Made by a program: the position numbers and the translations under genes. The notes beneath the pieces are model-generated. The model was not told the origin of the DNA. It did not search any database and saw only the letters and a list, made by a program, of their open reading frames with translations. Shown piece after piece: positions 1 to 11,110 of a DNA stretch of 64,000 nucleotides (the stretch's first letter is position 1; the number at the start of each line of letters is the position of its first letter). Origin of the DNA: Hygrocybe punicea (taxonomy: Eukaryota > Basidiomycota > Agaricomycetes > Agaricales > Hygrophoraceae). The stretch covers positions 186,001-250,000 of the forward strand of contig OY744472.1 in the NCBI GenBank assembly GCA_963556145.1, written 5' to 3'.

Positions 1-3000
1 GACTCCAACCTTGCCCATGTCTGAGCTTGTTTGTAGGCATAACTTGTCAAACCCTGGTTGTGGAGCGAATTATCTCCATCTATCTCTTGTTCAATGGCCC
101 AACTTTCCCATCTTTGCTTGTAAAATTTGAAATAATTTGGTGTCCACTTCATCTCATGGTGAAGCCGAATAACCTGTTCATCCCACCGATTAAATCTTGC
201 ACTGGCTCGTAACCAATTGACTCTGTAAACTGTACACAATCTTCAATTGTTAGCTGAGTTAGGAAATACAAGTTATACTCACAGTCTTTCATGTGTATAC
301 TGAATTCATCTCCATCCACCTGATCTCCAATTCTCCAGAACCATGGTAACTTGTATGATTTTTGTACAATTCTGTTTGCCTCCATAATATCAGCAGGCAT
401 CTGAAGGTCACTTTTAGTAATAGCATGATAATTTGAATCATTATATCCCAGTCTCCGTCGTGCTTCTCTAGCATGGTTGTAGCTAGCAACAATTCTTGTG
501 ATTTTTTCATCCAGTGTATGAATCTGACTCCAAATTCGTGTGGATTGTTTAGTGCTTTTGGAATTACGAATCTATATCAAAATCACTAAGTAAATTTTGT
601 CATAGTTAAGTCAACAGACAGACCTTTTTGCGCATTATCAGGGACTTTCCACCTAACGCCACCTTCAACTGCTCCAATGCATCATTCAACTGCCCAAGTC
701 GTAACTGAGCCTCTTGCTTGCTCAAGTCATTTAATCCTGGTTGGTTTTGACACTTTGTGGTAAGATTGGATGGAAGAAGAAGTGTAATCTTTTCTGGAGT
801 GTGTTTCACTTCTTCTTCATCATCTAAAAGCTTCTCTTCTTCTTCACTTTCATCTCTAGAAATGTCAACTCTCATAAGATCTCCACTTCCAATATTATTC
901 ATAACAGTGAGTGCAGAGAGCTTCTTCTCAAAGCTGTTAATGAGAGCTTGAAGTCTTTGTCGTTTCTCTTGAAGGGTCTTCTTTTCAGCTAATGATGGTC
1001 GGCGTAGTGTTCGTATATGCTGACAAAGAGCCATTCTGTCATAGAAACATATAAGAAATAACTTGAGCTTCAATGGGATAAGAAAGACATACTGTGCCTC
1101 CTCCACATTTAGTCCAATGGACAATAGACTAGAATATCCCATCATATTGCCAGACTTGTTTTCAATTTCAGCAAGTTCCAACTGTATCTCTGCAAGACTG
1201 CAGACTGAATTGATACATCAATATTGTACTAATGCAATATTAACCCCTGCTTACCATGATTTTCATCAACATCATACATTCTTAAGATATCGCCACGTTC
1301 ATCTATGGCCAATTCTTCTAGCTCCTTCCACTCCGCAATCCACTCATCACTAAGTCTATCAGTCAACTCATCCAAGGCATCCTTCATATTCTCTCTCTCA
1401 AGGACAGCTTCCTTCCATTTTTTGATAATATATTGAGCTGCAAAAATATATTCAAGAGAAACTTATTGAGACATATGTGAATCATACCTGACTTGATCAG
1501 TTTCTTCCAATTTGAATCATTCATATAATTATCCAAAACCTCCTGACGATGAGCTTGAGACATTGTGCTGGTTGAACCAGCTGCCTTTTTCAGATTGGAC
1601 CAGAGTGATTCTAGGATCTCCCCAGCAATTTGTCCAGCTCCATGGATAAAGTTGAGGGAGTATAGAGGAAAACATTCTTGAATATGAACCCCAAGATGAA
1701 ATTTTCCAATGCCATATAGAAGTTCGAGATCTTCTCTCAGATCTAGGGTGTTGCTTTGAGAAACCCGCCAGAGAAAGCTTTTTGACCATGAACACATGAT
1801 GTCATAAATTGCAATAGCCTTTGGTGAGAGTGAATTTTGAGCCAATGCCTGGCAGAAAGCATAGTCCATGTTGACTTGTCTAGAATAATAGAGTGAATAT
1901 GATTTATTTAATCACAAAACAAGAAGACTACCTTTCACCCTTCTGAAAATCCACCACACTATGTGGATAGAAGCATCCATGATTGGCACAAGCACATGCA
2001 CCCACTCCAGTAGCGCGAAGATGGTCCTTATGGTGTACATTGGCTTGACTAATGGCTCTGTGATTTTGACATTTATGTTTCTGAAAAAATTATAAGACCA
2101 GCTAATATATTGAAATAAATACAGAGGACCAACCTGATTCTCTTCAAAAGAAGAGGCAAGATGCTGCTGATAGGCAGATTCACCTGTCATGAACTGATGC
2201 CCATCACTCAACCAAACATCCTTCTCAGGACATTTAGGAATGACATGATCAAGCTTGAAGTTGCCATCTGCAACAACTTTTGGGTAATATACCCATCTGT
2301 TGTAGTATCATGAATAATGTGCACCTCTCTCACAACATAACAGAAAAAGTACATACGGTGTGTCTGAGCATCTTATTTCATCCTCAGTAACATTGATGCC
2401 AGGTTGGGGACAACTTGGACAAAAGACTGCAAGACCACCATCTTTGCATTTAATAGTGGAATCATGTGCAAAGCCAGCCCGTTTCAGATCAGTCAAGTTT
2501 CTCCATTGCCTTGACACACGCATTAATTCACGATAACGGTCCTACAAAAGTGATTTGTTAGTGGCTGACAGGATAACTTGCAAAAAAAACAAAATGTACT
2601 GGTATCAAGTGTGGAAAATTGTTGTCTGTCAATCTCCTAAGCTTTGAATAAAAGTTGAAGGCAGAAACTTTGCACTCCATAGCTTCAATGTAGAATTGGT
2701 GAAGAACCATAAAAGTAAATGCAGTAGTGGGACGAGATGATGTGGCTGAAAAGAATCGCATGTTGAAAAGCTGTGTTTCATGGGTAGCTGTTGCTGAACA
2801 TTGGCACCAGCAAACATGGCGTCAATAAATCCCAGAGCTATCCACAAAAACCATAGTTGTGGTTTGAGACTGGGAGACATCATCCATGTTTTCTACAACC
2901 ATGATATCATCATCTTTATCAAGCTGCATATCATCATCTTCTACATCCTCCCAGGATTGTGATGTTGTTGGTTGAGGGCATGGATTTCCATCATGTCCAA

Positions 3001-3572
3001 GATAAATGATTAGACCCAGTTCTCCAAGATCAGCACGATCAAAAAATTGGCCTGTCCAATACTGGATTTTGTGAAAAGGATTGTGTTGGTGAACTCGAAG
3101 ACAGCAATTATTGCAAAGCAATTGTTGACCAAGGTGGCAATCAAGACATCGGTACAGCCCTGGACACTGCTGACAATTGATGCATAACATGTTTACTGGT
3201 GGAGCTTCCAACTCAACCAGTTTTGCCAAGTGAGTCTGTCGATGTTTATGCTTCCATTCTTGGAGATAATCATTCTGCGTCTGATAATTGATTGAGTGGA
3301 GAATCATATGAAAACTATGACAGAAATAAGCATACTTTTCCTTGCTTCAAAGCCTGAGGAGATTGGGGTTCTTCTAGATCTTGTAGTGGTATATGAATCT
3401 GTTCTGTAACTAAAGGCTGTGATCTTTCTCTATATTTTGAATGATGGTGTATAGAGGAAGATCTGGTCTGATTTTTGGCCAATATTTTGACTTCACCTCT
3501 AGAAGTGGTCTTCCTGACATATACTGTCTCCACAACTGTTCCCTTTTGTCTTTTTAACTGGTTTTTTGGCAT
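1..3572 (-). CDS. KDZ-superfamily transposase with CxC2-like cysteine cluster (C-terminus cut by window edge)
   Basis: The gene reads leftward from ATG at 3572 and leaves the window at position 1, so the C-terminus is missing. In spliced order I see a basic N-terminus; a cysteine cluster (CINCQQCPGLYRC then LCNNCC, about 3200-3080) of the kind that precedes KDZ transposase cores; CPSCPQPG (about 2425-2400); the first acidic block ADGNFKLDH (about 2275-2248); CHNHRAISQAN and HGCFYPHSVVDFQKGER (2080-1930); YDIMCSW (about 1815); GKFHLGVH and the GEILESLW block (about 1720-1590); and a helical tail with LGQLNDALEQL (about 710-650) followed by WFWRIG (about 340). One intron can be placed exactly at 2356-2297 (GTATGT to CAG); it restores the frame across TP/WVYYPK. 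I saw no stop or frameshift in the core. KDZ proteins are DDE-type DNA transposases known from fungi. The catalytic blocks look complete, so this copy may be functional if the missing end is intact. Confidence 0.85.
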
Positions 3573-3767
3573 GATAGTAGTGGTAAGAGTGAACAAGATT
3601 CATTTTTTTTTTGCAAACAACAAAAAGTCACATGATCAGAGTTCTCAGGATCACATGATCCTATAGTCCAATTCAATAACTCAGCCATGATTCAACTTTC
3701 ACCATAATCTACAATTGTTTTTACAAAAAATGAAAACAAAACATTGCAATAAAGTTGGAGTTATCTA

Positions 3768-5650
3768 TCAAGATTGGAATCCCCTATTAATTGCACTAGC
3801 CAATTCCTTGGCCTGCCCACCAGATTTTTCAGCAGCTTTTTTCTCCTCCAACTTCTTGTAATGCTCCTCAGAACCTATAGCTTTAAGACGATTGGTGACT
3901 TCTTCACTCTGGCTCCCTCGTGAGTAGGCCTCAGTACCATTGGGAAAGTGGTCAATATAAGGACCCCAATAAAGCCCAATACCCCAGCCATCTCCACCAT
4001 TCAAAATTGCCTTGGTAAAATAATCGTCCTGGCCTGCATAAAGGGAATAGATGTGTGGACAGAATTTGCAGTTGACTAAGAGTGTGAATTGAGCATTGGG
4101 ATGTGACCCCCATTCAGAGGATCCGATGCGACCACATGCTGGGCATTGAGGAGAAACTGTGATCCCAAGGGGACGTGACCGTGACTCCGAACAAAGGAAA
4201 AAACGCCACCCCTTCTCCCGATTCATCACGGCGACATCAGTGTTACGACCCAGGTTTTGTTCTTCCACCAGCAAGTTGCCAATAATAAATTCCATATTAT
4301 ACTTCTCAAGAAACACCTTGAGAGCCAACTTTTGCAAGAAGGGTGAAGCAATGTGGGGGTAGAAGTCAAGTTGTGTGAAGCCAACAATCCAATCAAATAT
4401 GTTGCTATACAATAAACTTTAGTCTCCAAGTAAATTATTTGAAAAGGAACATTTACCGCTTGGCCAGGTCCTTGAGCATGGTAAGAGAACCATCATGTGA
4501 AAAAATGTGGGCACATGTCAAAAGGTAGAGATGTGTTGTTGCTGTGGTAAGCAGACGCTCCAATCCAGGGGAGAATAGAACAGAGAAAAGCTATGAAGTG
4601 CAAATATGTTATTATATCAAATTGTAAATTAATATGTAATACCTACCTCAGGAATAGTGAGTGATGCACCACGATCCACTTGACAGTGCAGCAAACCAGT
4701 ATCAGGGTCAGAGTGGGTGTGCAAAAACACAATAATGCGTTTGAAATCACGTCTTATCCATATTGGATTAGAACAGTTAAGAGGAATAATTCTGAAACAT
4801 ACTTGAGTAGAGCCAATAACACTTTCTGGACTTTTCTCTCCTGAGTTGACACTGAGGCAGAACTGGAAAGATCGAAGGAAAAGTCAATGTCGAAATATTG
4901 GAGGACCTGATCTTTCTGCTCAGGAAAGTAGGCATGAAGGTGATGGTACACCATAAAGGCTGGGTCTCCTCCTTGTGGAATATCAGCCAACCTAAAATTC
5001 AGTATGGCAACTGAGGCTGTATTGACCAAATGCCATGCTCCTCGAATAACAAGAGCCCCCAACTCTGCAGGGGTCCCATCCCAAATCCGATTTCCAACAA
5101 CAATTCCCTCCACAAAAATCAGTTAAAGAATAAATGTGTTACACTTTTTACTTACTGTGTATGGTGTCAAAATCTTATTCTTCATCTGCCGGTCATACTT
5201 TATGTGGCATTTGGGACAAATAAAAAAAGTATCATTCTTTATCAGAAATCCTGGACTTGCAGAAAGTGTGATACACTTGTCCATGCATAGAACCCTAGGG
5301 CAATAGGCACAGCAAAAGACTTCACCACCATTGCCACAAGAGCAACACCACTGGTGAAAGGAATTTAATTAGTATGGGAAGCAATGACAATGAGGGCCTA
5401 CAATATTAGATGGCTCCTCATGTTTCCTAAGGTCTAGTGGGAAGGGCTGCATGGGCTGCAGGGGCTGCAAGGGCGGCAGAGTGGCTATCTGGGGTACACT
5501 TTCCATTTCGGCATCTGATTGGTCATCACCCGAAAGAGAACTCAAATCAGATAACATTTCCAGATCAAGATCCAGATCTTTCACAAGCTGAGATTGAGGA
5601 GCTGGTGCACCAGCTTTTTTACTGGCAGTAGTAGCAGTAATTATGGGCAT
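3768..5650 (-). CDS. PHD-like zinc-finger protein of an uncharacterised mushroom family
   Basis: ATG at 5650 begins MPIITATTASKK; stop at 3768. Exon 1 (5650-5402) is acidic and Pro/Leu-rich. A 51-bp intron (5401-5351, with a CTAAT-like branch site) joins it in phase 0 to WCCSCGNGGEVFCCAYCP, followed by VLCMDKC and, after a gap, FICPKCH. That Cys/His spacing is PHD- or ADD-like. Later exons carry GNRIWDGTPAELG, a region with GGDPAFMVYHHLHAYFP, the exon RDFKRIIVFLHTHSDPD, and a C-terminal part with CPACGRIGSSEWG. All the introns I checked are short GT-AG and keep the frame. I recall related proteins as a large, lineage-expanded family in Agaricomycetes with no assigned function. The gene ends about 195 bp upstream of the KDZ start on the same strand, so it could be KDZ cargo or simply a neighbour. 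A chromatin-reader role is only a guess from the finger. Confidence 0.65.
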
Positions 5651-5820
5651 ATTTGTGGTAATAGAATGGCTGAAAAAATGAGAGAGAATGAAGTTCAAGT
5701 GCAAGAACAATACAAACTTGCAATGAGGCAGCAATGCTCACATCAAACTCCGAAACTCAATACTGACTTCGTCTTACTGACTTCGTCTGACTCACAGGTC
5801 TGCGCCAGATTCTAGTCACA
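5651..5820. promoter_or_regulatory. Putative 5-prime region of the PHD-like gene
   Basis: This is the stretch between the PHD-like gene start and the minisatellite. It carries no recognisable element apart from a short duplicated TGACTTCGTCT motif (5763-5785). No clear TATA box is visible. Any promoter for the gene would have to lie here or inside the repeat array. Confidence 0.25.
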
Positions 5821-5824
5821 ACCA

Positions 5825-7005
5825 CTACAACGACGCCGACAATGGCTCCACCAAGTTGCGGCTCCACATCCCACAGAGACGGCACACCAAAGCTGCCAAC
5901 AACGACGCCCAACGTCCATCCACAACCGACACCACATCCGGGAACGACGACCCCAACTCCCAACGCCCAACGGCCCCACGACGATGACGGCCCCACGACG
6001 ACGACGGCAACGCCCAACGCCTAACTCCAGACGCCCAATGGCCCCACCACATCCACCCAACGACAACCCAAATGCCCAACGGCCCCTACCCCAACAACGC
6101 CCAACGCCCAACGCCCAACGGCTTCACATCTGGCAACGACGGCCCCTCGACGACGATTACGACAGACCCTACCCAAACGCCCAACGCCCAACCCCAACGC
6201 CCACCACAACCGGCAACGACGACGACGGCCGCAACGGCCCCTCACGAACCCAACCCCAACGCCCAACGCCCAACGACCCCACCACATCTGCCCAACGATG
6301 ACCCAAACGCTCAACGGCCCCTACCCCAACAACGCCCAACGCCCCACATCCGGCAACGACGGCCCCACGACGACGACGACGGCCCCTACCCCAACGCCCA
6401 ACGCCCAACGGTCCCACCACGTCCGGCAACGACGACGATGGCCCTTACCCCAACGCCCAACGCCCAACGCCAACGCCCAACGGCCCACCACATGCGGCAA
6501 CGACGACGACGGCCCAACCCCAACACCCAACGGCCCCACCACAACCGGCAACAACGATGATGGTCCCTATGCCAACGCCCAATGCCCAACACCCCACCAC
6601 AACCGGCAACGACGACGACGGACCCTACCCCAACGCCCAACGCCCAACGGCCCCACCACAACCGGCAATGACGACGACGGCCCTTACGCCAATGCCCAAT
6701 GCCCAACCCCAACGCCCAACCCCAACGCCCAACGGCCCACCACAACCGGCAACGACGACGGCCCAACCCCGCTCAACCCCAACGCCCAACGCCCAACCCC
6801 AACGCCCAACGCCCAACCCCAACGCCCAACGCCCAACCCCAACGCCCAACGGCCCCACCACAACCGGCAACGACGACGGCCCAACCCCGCCCAACGCCCA
6901 ACGCCCAACAGCCCATCAAAACCGGCAACGACGACGACGGCCCAACCCCAATGCCCAACGCCCAACGGCCCCACCACGTCCGGCGCCCAACGCCCCATCC
7001 CAACT
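5825..7005. repeat. C-rich minisatellite built on CCCAACG units
   Basis: About 1.2 kb is made of CCCAACG and CCAACGC heptamers alternating with a longer module containing CCACCACAACCGGCAACGA followed by CGACGACGGCC. Higher-order units are roughly 50-70 bp and irregular. All six frames stay open for long distances because the array lacks stops, so the overlapping open frames are not genes. On the minus strand the runs read GGGCGTTGGGCGTT and GGGGTT, with densely spaced G-triplets, most regular at about 6765-6855. Confidence 0.9.
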
Positions 7006-7731
7006 GACCTCGCATACATGCACCGCGACGTCAATGGACGTCGGCGCTGTGTCCGCGAGGTCTCCAGGGACCAGAGAACAGTTGGGGGGAATGATGCCTC
7101 ATCCAGTGATGGTGGCCCCAACCCCACCACCCAAATACTCGCGAACTCGCGAAACTGCCGCTGCCCTGTCTATAGGCATGCCAGCAAAACTAAGTACACA
7201 CAGAAAATAAGCTTAGATTTTATTATCATAACTCGTTACTACTACTATGTATAAATAAATGAGAACCTTTTAAGTTACCTACCCTGGACCCATGCCCAGG
7301 GAATAGCAGAGAGGCCACCCTCTCTGCTGGTAACATATCCAGGTCTACGAAATGGAGTGCAGATCACACCACAGGCTGCACCCTCACCAGGACTTCGGTG
7401 CCCTGGCATCAAGCAGAGAGATTCGGCTCTCTCTGCCGGGGGAGTGGAAGTGGGAGAAAAGCACTCAAGGGGTGAAAACGAAGGTTTTGGAGTTTTTAAA
7501 TACAATTGAACCATCACGTGATATTTTGAACATGTGATTGTTGATGTGGTAATTTGCACATGTGATTGTTTACGTGGGAATTTGCCACAGCAACTCAAGT
7601 TTGCTCCGATTTCTGAGTTACTACTGCTCCAATTTGCAAGGAAAATCTGTTTTAGCTTCCAGAGTTCATCCTAACTTCCCTTACCACTTCTATTTCACTC
7701 ATCCTCCAGTCTACCTCATACTGAACTACAA
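7006..7731. other. Intergenic stretch with small hairpins, upstream of the decayed gene
   Basis: No gene recognised. Two compact inverted repeats are visible: CAGAGAGG...CCTCTCTG (about 7302-7322) and GCAGAGAG...CTCTCTCTGC (about 7413-7438). They are followed by related ACATGTGATTGTT motifs near 7529 and 7559. The last part would be the promoter of the gene starting at 7732. Confidence 0.4.
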
Positions 7732-10456
7732 ATGGCTTGGGCTACTGAAGAAATCCAGGCAATTCTCAAGTCTCACTACAACAAATATGTTTCCACCACC
7801 AACAATGAAAATAAGAAAAAAATTCGAACTGAGATCATCAAAGAGTTGCATCAGCTTCAAAAGGAGAGGAAGGGAGCCAACAAAACACCACTTGTTCTGC
7901 CTGATGATAAAGACATTCTTCACAAGGTTAATACCATTTTAATTATACTTCTCTTCATTTTAAACATATTAACCTTGAGTAGAAAATTGCCAATTGGTTT
8001 AAGAATGAGCGACAATCCCAACAGAACAAGAAAAAGGCTAGAGGTGATACTCATGAGTTGGAAAATCATGTTGAGAAGGATAGTGGTGTTGGAAAAGGAA
8101 ATGATATGTGGGGTAAACGATGGACACGGAGAACAGCAGCAGGATATTTATTCAAGAGGGAAGTGGAGGAAGAAATGCAAAATTTGATTAATGCTGGCAG
8201 CCACACTCATATGAGTGCTTATCAGCCTGCACTCTCGAATGTCTGGAATGGCCTATCAGAGGAGGATCAAGCACGTTGTGATGATGAGGCTAGAAAGTGG
8301 AATACAGAAGCTTGGCCACGTGAACAACAAATGGAGTATGTAATCATACTATGGGAAAGTGAATATGTGATTGACTATTCCAGCAGAGAGGCCAGGACAC
8401 AACTCCATAGAACAGTAACGAGCCTCATGAATGATCTCCATCGCAAAATGGGGGTTCATGTTGTCATCTTAACCACACATGTGAATGAGAATGATCAAGC
8501 TTCTGTATCCAAGTAAGTTTTCATTTTCAAGAAGTTAAACATCAACTGAAATGCAACAAGATTTGAGACCAATGATCCTATGGCTAAATTCTCCAGGCAT
8601 TTTTCCAAATGGAAGGATAGTGATTTCTATGATGAGTGGTGTAAATTTGCACAATCTTTCTGCAAAGGTAATTGACAATCATGTTTCACATGTGATGATT
8701 AATTCAAATGACATTGTAGAGAATGAGGAAGACAATTCCAAGCTTTCACCTTGGGCCATCACAACATTTGATGATGACAAATATCCATATCTGCCTGAAA
8801 AGCCAGTCGATGCTGACCCTTTGGTTGTGCGGATGGTGCTTCGCAACTTTGTGAAATTAGTGATGGGTATGTCCTCACAATACCATTGATGTGTATTTAT
8901 TGTTAATGTGTGTACAGCATTTTACACTCGATCCTCCACTGTACACTGGAAGGAAATTGAGGCCAATCCCCAGGGTTTTTTCAAGTCCACATCCATTCCT
9001 CATGACAATGACATTACCATCAAAGAGCCATCACGCATGACAAATTGATGTGCAAATGGGCTATATCACTTCTGGTATATGAGGCAAGCAGCTGGAAAAC
9101 GACCACTGCAAGTGAAACAAGAGTTACGTGCTGTGGAAAAGAAAAAAGTAGTTCCTGTAAAACAGGCAAAAAGGTTGTATGTTGAGGTGGACAGTGCTGA
9201 GGGAGAAGAAGTAGAAAGTGCCCCAGCTGCAGGAGCAGCTCATAAACAATCACCAGCAGGCACCTTATATAGCAATCAAGCATTTCTCAAGATGTTATCA
9301 TCCATAAAGGAATATCAGGATGCCTTGGCACTGATAAAATATGCAGTTTGTTATATTTTCCTCTCATCACTCTTTAAATCTCATTTTATCACAGGATAAG
9401 CATGGTTCAAGCCATGCTGAAGTTCCTGCTTCATGGGCAAGCTGGAACTTTGCCCACAAATATCTTCCAGCCGAATTCTTTGTAGATAGTGATCACCCAG
9501 ACAGCTGCAAGAGCTTTGTTGCTTGGATTGCAACACAACCATGGATTGATGCTTCCTCTGGAAAACCTCATTGTACTTCATCCATTGAGCAGATCCTTCT
9601 TGGCCTTGGATTAGCATTGCGGGCATATACTTAGGCACACTTTATTCGAGATGATGATATACCAAGTGATTTTCCAGACTACACTCACCAAACAACACTT
9701 GTGGGATACAATTCCATTATGAGGGCTATTGAAGTTGTGCTAGAGGATATTGAAAGGTTGAACATTTATATATACTCTCATGCATAACTGATCATGAAAA
9801 CTACAGGCTAAAAAAATTACCAGCTCCTCCAAAAATTATTATCAAGACAACAGGTATTCCAAGAGAAATACAGCGTCTGGGTCTGGAAATTGGTCTTGAT
9901 GAGAATACAATCTCCAAGCTGGGTCAAGATTGGAGTCATCTTTGTGAGGCTTGGGTAGGTGCTGAATTGGCCCTGGTTCGCTTGGGTGGTCCCACCACAC
10001 CACCTGCTTTGGAATTCAAGCCCCCTCGATCCTTAGTGAACTGGAGCTTGAGTCGATCAAAGAAACAGGATGATATCATGGACTTTGATAGAATTGAAAA
10101 ACAGATGGAAAAGTGGTGGCAACGGTGTACCTTGGGTGGTATATCTGCAAATAGTGTTCTGGAGAAAACATGGTGTAGAAGAGGACTTGGAGGACTTGTT
10201 CTGTTCTTGGTGGGACTAAAGGAATGGGGAAGTCGGATTGGGGGACAGGCAGAGCATGAAAGGTGGATGAAAATCGTGCTTGAGATGAAGTCAGTATTTG
10301 AGCAGATTCCATCTGCTGACAGATTGTAAGTCATTATTATGGGATAAGTTGTGAAAATGATACTAATTCAACAATAGGCAATGGTCCAAACGTCACATAG
10401 ATCCAGAGGAAGAAACTGAGCAGGGACCTGAAAAGAAAAAATACAAGAAGGGCTGA
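7732..10456 (+). pseudogene. Decayed multi-exon gene of an uncharacterised agaricomycete family
   Basis: ATG at 7732 (MAWATEEIQAILKSHY). Exon 1 runs to about 7926 and splices to KIANWFKNERQSQQNKKK and MWGKRWTRRTAAGYLFKR, then SNVWNGLSEEDQARCDDEARKW. Further exons read FETNDPMAKFSRHFSKWKD (from about 8562) and, after 8709, ENEEDNSKLSPWAITTF. The C-terminal exons include PREIQRLGLEIGLDENTIS and LEKTWCRRGLGGLVLFLVGLK; the stop is at 10454-10456. Two in-frame stops interrupt it: TGA at 9046-9048 and TAG at 9632-9634, with coding-like sequence continuing in the same frame after each. I recall such proteins as widespread in mushroom genomes with no known role. NWFKN resembles a homeodomain third helix, but this is weak. 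It is probably a recently inactivated copy. Confidence 0.6.
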
Positions 10457-10584
10457 CATGTATCAGGGCTTTATGGGTAGTTGCAGCTACCAGGAGTTGA
10501 CAATAATGAATCAATCAAGTTATTGTGGCACATGATTATGAGCTCTAGCAACAAAACAGATGTCTTATGGACATATCCTGAAAA

Positions 10585-11095
10585 CATAACCTAAGAACAT
10601 TATCCTGAACAATCCAAGATGAGCCAGGATATATCCTGAGAACATCAGCCTGGACCATCCCAGTTGGCCCAGGATATATCCTGGGGACATCAGCCTCGAC
10701 CATCCCAGATGGGCCAGGATATATCCTGGGAACATCAGCCTGGACCATGTCAATTGGCCCAGGATATATCCCAAGAACATCAGCCTGGACCATCTCAGTT
10801 GGGCCAGGATATATCCTGGGAACCTCAGCCTGGACCATCTCAGATGGGCCAGGATATATCCTGGGAACATCAGCCTGGACCATGTCAATTGGCCCAGGAT
10901 ATATCCCAAGAACATCAGCCTGGACCATCTCAGTTGGCCCAGAATATATCCTGGGAACATCAGCCTGGACCATGTCAATTGGCCCAGGATATATCCCAAG
11001 AACATCAGCCTGGACCATCCTAGTTGGCCCAGAATATATCCTGGGAACATCAGCCTGGACCAGTTCAGTTGGGCCAGGATATATCTCAGCCTGAT
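10585..11095. repeat. 45-bp minisatellite with a palindromic core
   Basis: About eleven copies of a 45-bp unit of the form CAGCCTGGACCATCTCAGTT then GGGCCAGGATATATCCTGGGAACAT. The core CCAGGATATATCCTGG is a perfect 16-bp palindrome, and copies with CCCAGGATATATCCTGGG make it 18 bp. Because 45 is a multiple of three, both strands show long repetitive open frames (15-residue units). I read these as by-products of the array. Confidence 0.93.
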
Positions 11096-11110
11096 TCAGC
11101 TATCCCCAAG

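Noticed and set aside
5757..7254. Several long overlapping open frames on both strands
   Set aside because: They lie on a stop-poor tandem repeat, are open in nearly all frames and encode only the repeat.
10545..11094. Repetitive 15-residue-repeat proteins on both strands
   Set aside because: The 45-bp period keeps every frame in register, so open frames are expected. No start context or domain.
10585..11095. CRISPR-like array
   Set aside because: Units are contiguous with no unique spacers, and the sequence is eukaryotic.
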